A stretch of DNA of 64,000 nt from Inquilinus ginsengisoli_B (GTDB lineage: Bacteria > Pseudomonadota > Alphaproteobacteria > DSM-16000 > Inquilinaceae): assembly GCF_050434925.1 (NCBI RefSeq), contig NZ_JBNDJK010000001.1, forward strand, positions 4,526,001 to 4,590,000, in the 5' to 3' direction. Numbering within the stretch: the stretch's first letter is position 1; every line of letters begins with the position of its first letter. This document shows, one piece after another, positions 27,213 through 35,904 of the stretch. Made by a program: the position numbers and the translations under genes. The notes under the pieces are model-generated. The model was given only the letters and a program-made list of their open reading frames with translations. It made no database searches and was not told the origin of the DNA.

Positions 27213-29056
27213 CGATTTGTCCGGTTCAGCGCCGCATCTTTCGCCGGATCGATCCACCAGGTCGAGGGGAACGCGATCCCATTCGGGTCGCCGAAGCGAT
27301 GCGACGGCTGCGTCTTCGGTTGGCCGAAGCGGTTCCAATAGGCCACCCAGGCATCGTTCTTGCCCCATTGCGGGATCAGGTAGTGGTTCCACAACAGCAC
27401 ACGATCGAGCGCCCGGGTCGCAACCTGCAGCGACGACAGGTCGCGGGCGGCCGTGACCTTGTCGATCAGCGCGTCCACCACCGGGTTGCGGATGCCCATC
27501 AGGTTGGCCGAGCCCTCGATCCCCGCTTCGCCGGAGCCGAAATAGTTGCGCAGCTCGCTGCCCGGCGGGGGATAGAAGGTGTAGGCGAAGACAGTGACGT
27601 CGAAATCGAAGCTCTTATAGCGTTGCTGGAACTGTGCCGCGTCGATGATGCGCAGGCTCGCCTGGATGCCCACCTGCCGCAGCCGGTCGATCAGGGGCTG
27701 GGTTACCCGCTCGAATTGGGGCGTATCGTCGACGATCTCGAAGCGCATCGGCTCGCCGGTGGCGATGTTGGTCATCAGCCCGTCACGTTGCTCCCAGCCG
27801 CCCTCCTTCAGCAGGCGCAGGGCGGTGCGGATGTTGTCGCGCATATTGCCGCTGCCGTCGGTCTGCGGCAGCGCGAAGGGGGTGTCGAACAGCGCGTCCG
27901 GCACCTGGCCGCGGAACGGCTCCAGCAGCGCCTTCTCCTCGCCCTCCGGCACGCCAGAGGAGCGGAAGCCCTCGGCGTTGAAATAGCTGGTCAGCCGGTC
28001 ATACAGGCCGGAGAACAGGGTCTTGTTGACCCATTCGAAATCGTACAGCCAGCCCAGCGCCTCGCGGACCTTGGGGTCGGAGAACGGGGCGCGGCGCAGA
28101 TTGAAGAAGTATCCCTGCATGCCGCGGGGATCCTCGCTGGCGATTTCGGCGCGGATGAGGCGGCCGTCGCGCACCGCCGGGATGTCGTAGCCGGTGGCCC
28201 AGAACAGCGAGGTGAACTCCTGCCGGAAGTCGGAGTTGCCGCCCTTGAACGCCTCGAACTCGGCGTCGCGGTCGCGATAGTAGTCGTAGCGGATGCGGTC
28301 GACATTCCACTGGCCGCGATTCACCGGCAGGTCGCGGCCCCAATAGTCCGGCACCCGCTCCCAGGCCAGCGTCCTGCCGGGATCGACCGAGGCGATGCGA
28401 TAGGGGCCGCTGCCGAGCGGCGGCTCGACCGTGTTCTCGCCGACATCGCGGCCGTTCGCGGTCCACCAGTGCTTCGGCAGGATCGGCAGCGCGTTCGCCA
28501 CCTGGCCGACCGGCTTGCGGGTGTTGCGGCTGGCGAAGGTGAAGCGCACCTGGCGGTCGTCCAGCGCCTCGGCGCCGGTGACGTCGCGGAAGAACGACTT
28601 CAGGAAGGGCTCGGCCTTGTCCCGCACCGTCTCCCAGCTCCACACCACATCCGCGGCCGTGACCGGCACGCCGTCATGCCAGCGCGCCTCCGGCCGCAAG
28701 GCGAAGACGGCCCAGGAGGAGTCGTCCGCGACCGTCACGCTCTCCGCCAGCAGGCCGTAATAGACCCCGGATTCGTCCTGGCTCTCAACCATCAGCGAAT
28801 CGCTGAGCAGTCCCAGCGAGCGCGGCGGCGTGCCGATCGGGATGACGTTCAGCGTGTCGAAGGTGCCGACCGTGCTCAGCACCAGGCTGCCGCCCTTCGG
28901 CGCCTCCGGGTCGGCATAGTCGAAATGGGCGAAGCCGGCCGGGTATTTCGGCTGGCCGAACAGGGCCAGGGCATGGCTCGCCGCCGGCTCCTCCGCCTGG
29001 GCCGCGGCCGGGGCCGCGAGGGTGAGGGCGAGCAGGAGGGCGGCAATGACGCGCAT
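27209..29056 (-). CDS. yejA: YejA-like peptide-binding protein, copy 1
   Basis: 615-residue periplasmic binding protein, first gene of the yej cluster. The Sec signal MRVIAALLLALTLAAPAAAQ is followed by the family start YPAGFAHFDYADPEAPKGGS, GTFDTLNVIPIG, ARWHDGVPVTAADVVWSW and DFDVTVFAYTFYPPPGSE. The ATG at 29056 was chosen for the signal peptide; the frame is open further upstream but passes into the terminator region of the cytochrome gene. Together with copies 2 and 3 it gives the importer three receptors; E. coli has one. Confidence 0.9.
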   Translation of the reverse strand: MRVIAALLLALTLAAPAAAQAEEPAASHALALFGQPKYPAGFAHFDYADPEAPKGGSLVLSTVGTFDTLNVIPIGTPPRSLGLLSDSLMVESQDESGVYYGLLAESVTVADDSSWAVFALRPEARWHDGVPVTAADVVWSWETVRDKAEPFLKSFFRDVTGAEALDDRQVRFTFASRNTRKPVGQVANALPILPKHWWTANGRDVGENTVEPPLGSGPYRIASVDPGRTLAWERVPDYWGRDLPVNRGQWNVDRIRYDYYRDRDAEFEAFKGGNSDFRQEFTSLFWATGYDIPAVRDGRLIRAEIASEDPRGMQGYFFNLRRAPFSDPKVREALGWLYDFEWVNKTLFSGLYDRLTSYFNAEGFRSSGVPEGEEKALLEPFRGQVPDALFDTPFALPQTDGSGNMRDNIRTALRLLKEGGWEQRDGLMTNIATGEPMRFEIVDDTPQFERVTQPLIDRLRQVGIQASLRIIDAAQFQQRYKSFDFDVTVFAYTFYPPPGSELRNYFGSGEAGIEGSANLMGIRNPVVDALIDKVTAARDLSSLQVATRALDRVLLWNHYLIPQWGKNDAWVAYWNRFGQPKTQPSHRFGDPNGIAFPSTWWIDPAKDAALNRTNR

Positions 29057-29157
29057 GAAAGTCCCGGGCCGGCATTCCGGCACCGTTGCGGCGCCGGTGG
29101 ATAAGCGGAGTCTAGGGAATCCCACGGGGCGGAAGAAAGCCAGACATAAACGGAAAC

Positions 29158-29178
29158 GGGACCGCTTTTGGCGGTCCC
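29158..29178 (-). terminator. Rho-independent terminator of the cytochrome c gene
   Basis: GGGACCGC and GCGGTCCC form an 8-bp stem around a 5-base loop. Read on the minus strand it is followed by CGTTTCCGTTTATG, a T-rich tail. It lies 27 bases past the cytochrome stop and about 100 bases before yejA copy 1, so it separates the two minus-strand units. Confidence 0.65.
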
Positions 29179-29205
29179 GTGCCGGGAACTGCAAGGCTGC
29201 GGCGA

Positions 29206-29862
29206 TCAGCCGCCGCTCTTCGGCGCCTGCTCCGACCCGCCAGCCGGAGCCGGCGCGGCACCGCCTGCCGGCGCCTCGCCCCCCGCAGGGGCCGCGCCGC
29301 CGGCGGGAGCGGCATCCGGGCTCGGCAGCGGTGCCGGCGTGTCGGCGTTGGTGCGCAGCCAGGCGATCAGGTCGGCGCGGTCCTTCTCGCTCTTCATGCC
29401 GGCATAGGTCATGGTCGTGCCCGGGATGTGCGCCTTCGGACCGGCCAGGAACTCGTTCAGCTCCTCATAGGTCCAGTGCGCGCCTTCCTCGTGCTTCTTC
29501 TTGATCGCGGCCGAGTAGTTGAAGTCGTCCTTGTGGCCCATCGGCGCGTCGACCAGGTTCCACTGGTTCGGGCCGACCTTGTTGGCGCCACCCTTCTCGA
29601 AGGTGTGGCACGCCGTGCAGGCCTTCGACAGGGCCTGGCCCTTGGCCGGATCGGCGGCCGCCAGCAGCGGCGCGATCGGCGGGATCGACGGCCCGGCCTG
29701 CTCGGCGCCGGCAGCCGGCGCAGCAGCAACCGCGCTGGTGTCGACCTTGTACGCGTTCTCGTGCAGCGGCTCCGGCGAGACCAGGATATCGGCCACGATG
29801 CCGGTCGCCATTCCGATGATGCCGGCCAGCAGGACAGCAGCGAATATTTTGTTGAATTCCAT
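29206..29862 (-). CDS. Membrane-anchored cytochrome c (CycM-like)
   Basis: Electron carrier between the bc1 complex and terminal oxidase. The 218-residue protein has one uncleaved N-terminal helix (IFAAVLLAGIIGMATGIVAD), a linker, and a c-type domain with heme motif CTACH (about residue 85) and a candidate Met ligand in MTYAGM. The C-terminal ~40 residues are a Gly/Ala/Pro repeat-like tail (PAGGAAPAGGEAPAGG) that is probably disordered. GAGGTGAG precedes the ATG at 29862. The gene diverges from kdsB-pheA, an arrangement conserved in many alphaproteobacteria, which supports the CycM-type assignment. Confidence 0.88.
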   Translation of the reverse strand: MEFNKIFAAVLLAGIIGMATGIVADILVSPEPLHENAYKVDTSAVAAAPAAGAEQAGPSIPPIAPLLAAADPAKGQALSKACTACHTFEKGGANKVGPNQWNLVDAPMGHKDDFNYSAAIKKKHEEGAHWTYEELNEFLAGPKAHIPGTTMTYAGMKSEKDRADLIAWLRTNADTPAPLPSPDAAPAGGAAPAGGEAPAGGAAPAPAGGSEQAPKSGG

Positions 29863-30093
29863 GCCGGATCTCACCTCGAAGCGCGACGGCAACCTCCCCG
29901 GACGCACGACTCGATTCCGACCGTGCGGGCCCGCGGGTCTTGTAGAGGCGTTGCAATCGGTCTGGCAAGGGGCGATGTCCGGCTGCGACACCCTTTGCCG
30001 CCGCCGCGGAGGACGGCCACACGGGCCGGCTCCAGCCTTGTCGCGTTTGGCCGGTCTTGACGCCGTCGCGGCAACGGTGGATGACGCGGCATC

Positions 30094-30861
30094 ATGACTT
30101 CGTCCAACCCCATCGTCGTCATTCCCGCCCGCCTGGCCGCGACCCGCCTGCCGGACAAGCCGCTGGCCGACATCCATGGCGAGCCGATGATCGTCCATGT
30201 CTGGCGCCGCTCGGTTGCGGCCGGCATCGGCCCGGTGGTCGTGGCCTGCGGCGACCGGCCGATCGCCGACGCGATCGAGGCGGCGGGCGGCACCGCCGTG
30301 CTGACCGATCCGGATCTGCCCTCGGGCTCCGACCGCATCGCCCAGGCGCTGCGCAGCATCGACCCGGAGGGCCGCCACGACATCGTGGTCAACGTCCAGG
30401 GCGACCTGCCGACGCTGGACCCCGCCTTGCCGCGGGCCGCGATGGCGCTGCTGGACGACCCCGCGGTCGACATCGGCACGCTGGCCGCGGTGATCGTGCG
30501 CGAGGAGGAGAAGACCAACCCCGCCATCGTCAAGGCGATCGTCGAGCGGGCGGAAGGCGCGCGGACCGGCCGGGCCTTCTATTTCACCCGCACCACGGCG
30601 CCGTCGGGCGAGGGGCCGTTGCTGCACCATATCGGCCTCTACGCCTATCGCCGCGCGGCGCTGGAGCGCTATGTGACGCTGCCGCCCTCGGCGCTGGAGC
30701 GGCGCGAGAAGTTGGAGCAGCTGCGGGCGCTGACCGCCGGGATGCGGATCGACGTCGCCATCGTCGACACCGTGCCGCTCGGCGTCGACACCCAGGAGGA
30801 GCTGGAGCGCGCCCGGCGCCTGCTCGCAGCCAATCTGCCGACTGACGGAGCCGCGCGATGA
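30094..30861 (+). CDS. kdsB: 3-deoxy-manno-octulosonate cytidylyltransferase
   Basis: Cytoplasmic enzyme that activates Kdo as CMP-Kdo for lipopolysaccharide inner-core synthesis. The 255-residue protein begins with the nucleotide-binding IVVIPARLAATRLPDKPL and has LPSGSDRIAQAL, VNVQGDLPTLDP (metal/nucleotide site) and HHIGLYAYRRAALERYV, all in family order. Its presence implies an LPS outer membrane. The last bases overlap the pheA start (ATGA), so the two genes form a coupled pair. Confidence 0.95.
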   Translation: MTSSNPIVVIPARLAATRLPDKPLADIHGEPMIVHVWRRSVAAGIGPVVVACGDRPIADAIEAAGGTAVLTDPDLPSGSDRIAQALRSIDPEGRHDIVVNVQGDLPTLDPALPRAAMALLDDPAVDIGTLAAVIVREEEKTNPAIVKAIVERAEGARTGRAFYFTRTTAPSGEGPLLHHIGLYAYRRAALERYVTLPPSALERREKLEQLRALTAGMRIDVAIVDTVPLGVDTQEELERARRLLAANLPTDGAAR

Positions 30862-31712
30862 GGATCTCGTTCCAGGGCTGGGCCGGGGCCAACTCTGACA
30901 TGGCGTCGCGCCAGGTCTTCCCGGATGCGGAGACGGTGCCGTGCCCGTCCTTCGAGGACGCGCTGGCGGCGATCCATGACGGCCGGGCCGATCTCGGCAT
31001 GATCCCGATCGAGAACTCGATCGCCGGCCGCGTCGCCGACATGCACCACCTGCTGCCGGAATCGGGCCTGCACATCATCGGCGAGCACTTCCTGCGGGTG
31101 AACCATCAGCTGGTGGCGCTGCCCGGAGCGACGCTGGCCGATATCCGCGAGGTGCACAGCCATGTCCAGGCGCTGGGGCAGTGCCGGCAATGGCTGCGGG
31201 CCCGCGGGCTGAAGCCGGTCAACCACGCCGACACCGCCGGCGCCGCACGCATGGTGGCCGAACGCGGCGACCCCACCATTGCCGCGATCTCCAGCCGCCT
31301 GGCGGCCGAAATCTACCAGCTGCAGATCCTGGCCGGCGACATCGAGGATGCCGAGCACAACACCACCCGCTTCGTCGTGCTGTCGCGCGACCCGGTGCGG
31401 CCGAAGCCGAACAACGGCCCGGTGATGACCAGCTTCGTGTTCGAGGTCCGGTCGGTGCCGGCGGCGCTGTACAAGGCGCTGGGCGGCTTCGCCACCAATG
31501 GGGTGAACATCACCAAGCTCGAGAGCTACATGCTGGGCGGCCGGTTCAGCCAGACCCAGTTCTACGCCGATGTCGAGGGCCATCCGGACGACCAGGCGCT
31601 GCGCCTGGCGCTGGAGGAGCTGCAGTTCTTCACCCGCAACTTCCACATGCTCGGCGTCTACCCGGCCCACCCCTTCCGCCGCGACCCGAGCCAGATCGCC
31701 GCGGACGAGTGA
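30858..31712 (+). CDS. pheA: Prephenate dehydratase with ACT domain
   Basis: Converts prephenate to phenylpyruvate in phenylalanine synthesis. The 284-residue protein has a type 2 periplasmic-binding-like catalytic region (FQGWAGANSDMA, GMIPIENSIAGRV, and DAEHNTTRFVVLS with the catalytic Thr-Arg-Phe). A C-terminal ACT regulatory domain (about 200-275; GGFATNGVNITKLESYM) probably gives feedback inhibition by phenylalanine. There is no chorismate mutase domain, so it is the monofunctional type. It is coupled to kdsB and converges on nudC with 15 bases between stops. Confidence 0.95.
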   Translation: MRISFQGWAGANSDMASRQVFPDAETVPCPSFEDALAAIHDGRADLGMIPIENSIAGRVADMHHLLPESGLHIIGEHFLRVNHQLVALPGATLADIREVHSHVQALGQCRQWLRARGLKPVNHADTAGAARMVAERGDPTIAAISSRLAAEIYQLQILAGDIEDAEHNTTRFVVLSRDPVRPKPNNGPVMTSFVFEVRSVPAALYKALGGFATNGVNITKLESYMLGGRFSQTQFYADVEGHPDDQALRLALEELQFFTRNFHMLGVYPAHPFRRDPSQIAADE

Positions 31713-31727
31713 GCGGGCGGCTGGCGG

Positions 31728-32642
31728 TTATCCCTCCGCCAGCCAGTCCTCCAGCAGGCGCCGGGCGATGCTGTCGCGGCGGGGCAGGCGGAACGATTCG
31801 TCGTCGACATGGCGGCGCAGCCAGTCCCGCTCGAACCAGGCGGCCGATTCCAGCTCGTCCTCGTCGACCTGGAGCTCGTTGGTGACGGCGCGGCCGGTGA
31901 AGCCGACCATCAGCGACTGCGGGAATGGCCAGGGCTGGCTGGAGTGGTAGCGGACGTCGTCGACGACGATGCCGGCCTCCTCCAGCACCTCGCGCTTCAC
32001 CGTGTCCTCCAGGCTCTCGCCCGGCTCGAGGAACCCGGCCAGCACCGAATGCATGCCCGGCGGCCAGGCCTTCTGGCGGCCCAGCAGCACCCGGTCGCCG
32101 TCGTGGATCAGCATGATCACCGCCGGGTCGGTGCGCGGGAAATGCTGCGTGCGGCAGTCCGGGTTGGTGCAGTCGCGGCGGTGGCCGGCATCGCTGCTGG
32201 CGGTCGCGTGGCCGCAGACGCCGCAGAAGCGGTGGCGCGAATGCCACCACATCATGCCGCGGGCATAGGCCAGCAGGGCGCCCTCGTCATGCGGCAGCAG
32301 CGGGCCGACGGCGCGCAGGTCGAGGAAGCTGCCCAGGCCCGACAGCACCGGGTCGGCGGCCGGATCGGCCAGGCCGCTGACATCGACCGCGAGATAGGTG
32401 ACGTCGCCGTTGACGCCCAGCATCACCACCTCGGCCGCGGCTTCGCGCCACCAGGCTTCGGTGGCCGGCAGGGCGGCGGCGTGCGGCGCCTCCGGCGGCC
32501 CGGCGATCAGGTTGCGGCCCTGCCACACCGGCAGAATCCGGGTGTGCTCGCTGACCGTGATGCGGGCGATCCACTCGGTGTCGCGGCGGAAGCGGCCGGC
32601 GCGGTCGAGCGACGGATGGACGTAGAAGTTGGGGCGAAGCAT
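31728..32642 (-). CDS. nudC: NAD(H) pyrophosphatase / NAD-RNA decapping Nudix enzyme
   Basis: Hydrolyses NADH and related dinucleotides, and in E. coli NudC removes NAD caps from RNA. The 304 residues include a zinc ribbon (CGVCG then CTNPDC, about residues 160-180) followed by the Nudix box GFLEPGESLEDTVKREVLEE with AGI, i.e. G-x5-E-x7-REVxEExG. The SQPWPFPQSLM sequence after the box is the NudC subfamily marker. The ATG at 32642 was chosen; upstream in-frame starts fall outside the conserved region. It is a single gene, divergent from tctC. Confidence 0.94.
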   Translation of the reverse strand: MLRPNFYVHPSLDRAGRFRRDTEWIARITVSEHTRILPVWQGRNLIAGPPEAPHAAALPATEAWWREAAAEVVMLGVNGDVTYLAVDVSGLADPAADPVLSGLGSFLDLRAVGPLLPHDEGALLAYARGMMWWHSRHRFCGVCGHATASSDAGHRRDCTNPDCRTQHFPRTDPAVIMLIHDGDRVLLGRQKAWPPGMHSVLAGFLEPGESLEDTVKREVLEEAGIVVDDVRYHSSQPWPFPQSLMVGFTGRAVTNELQVDEDELESAAWFERDWLRRHVDDESFRLPRRDSIARRLLEDWLAEG

Positions 32643-32783
32643 GGCCCGACACTGGCACGGCCCCGGTTTCGGCGCCAGAGGCCGGAAAAGCAACTGTGCC
32701 ATCCGGGAAGGACAGGCTAGATTGCATAAAAATGATGGCCGGCAGAAATCGGCTTGGAGCACGACACGAAGGGGGTCACGTCA

Positions 32784-33767
32784 ATGAAGCATCGTCGCCG
32801 GATCGGCCTCGGCATCCTCGCCGCCGCAGCCCTTGCCTTTGCCCTGCCGACCGCCGCGCAGGATTATCCGAACCGCGTCATCACCATGGTCGTGCCCTTC
32901 GCCGCCGGCGGGCCGACCGACACGGTGGCGCGGCTGATCGCCGAGCCGATGAGCAAGACGCTCGGCCAGCAGGTGATCGTCGAGAATGTCGGCGGCGCCG
33001 GCGGCACCATCGGCGCGTCCCGCGTCGCCAAGGCCGACCCCGACGGCTACACCCTGCTGCTGCACCATATCGGCCAGGCCACCAGCGCCACGCTGTACCG
33101 CAACCTCGACTACAAGCCGGGCGACGCCTTCGCCGGCATCGGCCTGGTCACCGACGTGCCGATGACCTTCGTCGCCCGCGGCGACTTCGAGGCCAAGTCG
33201 ATGCAGGAGCTGGTCGAGTACGCGAAGTCGCACAAGGACGAGGTGACGGTCGCCAATGCCGGCGTCGGCTCGGCCTCGCATCTCTGCGGCATGCTGTTCA
33301 TGAATGCGATCGGCACTCAGCTGACCACCGTCGCCTACAAGGGCACCGGCCCGGCGATGAACGACCTGCTCGGCGGCGTGTTCGACTTCATGTGCGACCA
33401 GACCACCAACACCACCAGCCAGATCAAGGGCGGCAAGATCAAGGTCTACGCCGTCACCACCGAGAAGCGCGTGCCGTCGCTGCCCGATGTGCCGACCACC
33501 ACCGAGGCCGGGCTGCCCGACTTCAGGATCGGCATCTGGCACGGGCTCTATGCGCCCAAGGGCACGCCGCAGCCAATGGTCGACAAGCTCGAGGCCGCGC
33601 TGCAGGCCGCGCTGAAGGACCCGAACGTGGTCGCCCGCTTCGCCGACCTCGGCACCGAGCCGGTGCCGCTCGACCAGGCTACCCCGGCGGCGCTCGATGC
33701 CTATCTCAAGGCCGAGATCGCCAAATGGGCGCCGGTGATCACGGCAGCCGGCGTCTACGCCGACTGA
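32784..33767 (+). CDS. tctC: TctC/Bug-family periplasmic binding protein
   Basis: Solute receptor of a tripartite tricarboxylate transporter (327 residues). A basic signal peptide (KHRRRIGLGILAAAALAFAL) is cleaved before AQDYPNRVITMVVPFAAGG, the start typical of Bug proteins. Further landmarks are IVENVGGAGGTIGASRV, DGYTLLLHH, PDVPTTTEAGLPDF and WHGLYAPKGTP. Carboxylates or aromatic acids are usual ligands; this one is unknown. AGGGGGT precedes the ATG at 32784, and an upstream in-frame ATG lacks a site. It is followed by tctB and tctA. Confidence 0.92.
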   Translation: MKHRRRIGLGILAAAALAFALPTAAQDYPNRVITMVVPFAAGGPTDTVARLIAEPMSKTLGQQVIVENVGGAGGTIGASRVAKADPDGYTLLLHHIGQATSATLYRNLDYKPGDAFAGIGLVTDVPMTFVARGDFEAKSMQELVEYAKSHKDEVTVANAGVGSASHLCGMLFMNAIGTQLTTVAYKGTGPAMNDLLGGVFDFMCDQTTNTTSQIKGGKIKVYAVTTEKRVPSLPDVPTTTEAGLPDFRIGIWHGLYAPKGTPQPMVDKLEAALQAALKDPNVVARFADLGTEPVPLDQATPAALDAYLKAEIAKWAPVITAAGVYAD

Positions 33768-33807
33768 GCACGCGCATCCCGTTCCAACCCCGGACTCAGG
33801 AGTCGCG

Positions 33808-34269
33808 ATGCGCCTCTCCATCCGTCATCCCAAGGACTTCTGGTCCGGGCTGATCTTCCTGGCCCTGGCGATCGGCTTCGGCTGGATGGCCCAGGGCTAC
33901 TCCATGGGCCGCGCCATCAAGATGGGGCCGGGCTATTTCCCGACCGTGCTGGCCGGGATCCTGGCCCTGATCGGGCTGATCACCCTGGTGCGCTCCTTCG
34001 TGCTGGAGGGGGAGGGCGTCGGGCAATGGGCCTGGCGTGGCGGTGCGGTGGTGCTGGCGGCGATGCTGCTGTTCGGGCTGCTGCTGCGCGGCGGCGGCCT
34101 GGTCGTCGCGGTGCTGGTGGTGGTCTTCGTCGGCGCCGCTGCCAGCGTCAAGTTCCGGGTGCCGGTCGCGGCGGCGGCGGCGGTCGTCATGGCCGCCTTC
34201 TGCTTCGCCGTCTTCGTCTGGGGGCTCGGCCTGCCGATCCCTCTCTTCGGCCGCTGGTTCGGGAACTGA
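33808..34269 (+). CDS. tctB: TctB small membrane subunit
   Basis: Four-helix small permease component of the tripartite tricarboxylate transporter (153 residues). The N-terminal KDFWSGLIFLALAIGFGWMA and the motif MGPGYFPTVLAGILALIGL are family hallmarks. The later helices are very hydrophobic and Ala/Val-rich. It lies between tctC (40 bases upstream) and tctA (7 bases downstream), the standard order. Confidence 0.92.
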   Translation: MRLSIRHPKDFWSGLIFLALAIGFGWMAQGYSMGRAIKMGPGYFPTVLAGILALIGLITLVRSFVLEGEGVGQWAWRGGAVVLAAMLLFGLLLRGGGLVVAVLVVVFVGAAASVKFRVPVAAAAAVVMAAFCFAVFVWGLGLPIPLFGRWFGN

Positions 34270-34276
34270 GGCGACG

Positions 34277-35785
34277 ATGGACCTTCTGAACAACCTGATC
34301 CTGGGTTTCAGCGTCGCCTTCACGCTGACCAATCTCAGCTACTGCTTCGTCGGCGTGCTGCTCGGCACGCTGGTCGGGGTGCTGCCGGGCCTCGGCCCGA
34401 CCGCGACCATCGCCATGCTGCTGCCGGCCACCTTCGTGCTGCCGCCGGTCGCGGCCCTGATCATGCTGGCCGGCATCTATTACGGCTCGCAATACGGCGG
34501 CTCGACGACGGCGATCCTGATCAACCTGCCCGGCGAATCGGCCTCGGTGGTGACCGCGATCGACGGCTACCAGATGGCCAGGCAGGGGCGGGCCGGCGCC
34601 GCCCTGGCCGCCGCCGGCATCGGCTCCTTCTTCGCCGGCACGGTGGCGACGTTCCTGATCGCGCTGTTCGCGCCGCCGCTGGCCGCCATCGCGCTCAAAT
34701 TCGGCCCGGCCGAATACTTCTCGCTGATGATACTGGGCCTCGTCGCCTCGGTCGCCCTGGCGCATGGCTCGGTGCTGAAGGCGCTCGGCATGATCGCTCT
34801 CGGCCTCTTGCTCGGCATGGTCGGGCAGGATGTCGAGACCGGCACGCCGCGCTACACCTTCGGCATCCCCGAGCTGTCGCAGGGCATCAATTTCGTCGCC
34901 ATCTCGATGGGCCTGTTCGGCATCGCCGAGATCATCCGCAATCTCGAGGCCGAGCACCTGCGCGACGTGATGGTCAGCAAGGTCTCGGGGCTGATGCCGA
35001 CGCGGCAGGAACTGCGCCGCATGGCCCCGGCGATCCTGCGCGGCACCACGCTGGGCTCGATCCTCGGCATCCTGCCGGGCGGCGGCTCGATCCTGTCTTC
35101 CTTCGCGGCCTATTCGCTGGAGAAGAAGATCTCCCGCCGGCCGCAGGATTTCGGCAGGGGCGCGATCGAGGGCGTCGCCGGGCCGGAAGCGGCCAACAAC
35201 GCCGGCGCCCAGACCTCCTTCATCCCGATGCTGACGCTCGGCATCCCGCCGACGCCGGTGATGGCACTGATGGTCGGCGCCATGATCATCAAGGGCATCC
35301 AGCCGGGCCCGCTGGTGATGACCGAGCAGCCCGACCTGTTCTGGGGCCTGATCGCCTCGATGTGGATCGGCAACTTCTTCCTGATCGTGCTGAACCTACC
35401 GCTGATCGGCATCTGGGTCCGGCTGCTCAAGGTGCCGTACCACCTGCTGTTCCCAGCGATCCTGGCGTTCTGCTGCATCGGCGTCTACAGCCTCAACAAC
35501 AACGTCTTCGACGTCTATCTGACCGTGGTCTTCGGCCTGGTCGGCTACATCCTGGTCAAGCTGGACTGCGAGCCGGCGCCGCTGCTGCTCGGCTTCATCC
35601 TGGGGCCGATGATGGAGGAGAATCTGCGCCGTGCCATGCTGCTGGCGCGCGGCGATGTGACCGTGTTCGTCACCCGGCCGATCAGCGCCGTGCTGCTGGT
35701 GCTGACCGTGGGCGTGCTGCTGGTGATGATCAGCCCGGCCATCCGCCGCAAGCGCGAGGAGGCGTTCCAGGAGGAGCCGGGCTAG
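34277..35785 (+). CDS. tctA: TctA large permease subunit
   Basis: Large ~12-helix inner-membrane permease (502 residues). Both halves of the family carry the signature seen here near the start, VGVLPGLGPTATIAMLLP, and in the second half, ILGILPGGGSILSSFAAY; the sequence IYYGSQYGGSTTAILINLPG follows the first. VEGPEAANNA-type sequence (GVAGPEAANNAGAQTSFIP) is also present. The complete TctCBA set implies sodium- or proton-driven, receptor-dependent uptake of an organic anion. The ATG at 34277 fits the conserved start; the frame is open further up, inside tctB. The amidase gene follows after 119 bases and may act on the imported compound. Confidence 0.93.
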   Translation: MDLLNNLILGFSVAFTLTNLSYCFVGVLLGTLVGVLPGLGPTATIAMLLPATFVLPPVAALIMLAGIYYGSQYGGSTTAILINLPGESASVVTAIDGYQMARQGRAGAALAAAGIGSFFAGTVATFLIALFAPPLAAIALKFGPAEYFSLMILGLVASVALAHGSVLKALGMIALGLLLGMVGQDVETGTPRYTFGIPELSQGINFVAISMGLFGIAEIIRNLEAEHLRDVMVSKVSGLMPTRQELRRMAPAILRGTTLGSILGILPGGGSILSSFAAYSLEKKISRRPQDFGRGAIEGVAGPEAANNAGAQTSFIPMLTLGIPPTPVMALMVGAMIIKGIQPGPLVMTEQPDLFWGLIASMWIGNFFLIVLNLPLIGIWVRLLKVPYHLLFPAILAFCCIGVYSLNNNVFDVYLTVVFGLVGYILVKLDCEPAPLLLGFILGPMMEENLRRAMLLARGDVTVFVTRPISAVLLVLTVGVLLVMISPAIRRKREEAFQEEPG

Positions 35786-35904
35786 CGGCGCCTCCGCCGC
35801 AACCCCTCCATGCCGAGAGAAGATGTCCGGCCATTCGGCTTGGCCGGCCGCCGGTTTTCCGCTTACCTGGGCAGGACAACCGTCTTCCTGCTCAGCGGTG
35901 ACGC

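Noticed and set aside
30585..31670. Minus-strand frames opposite kdsB and pheA
   Set aside because: They are antisense to two certain, coupled biosynthetic genes and look like composition-driven shadows.
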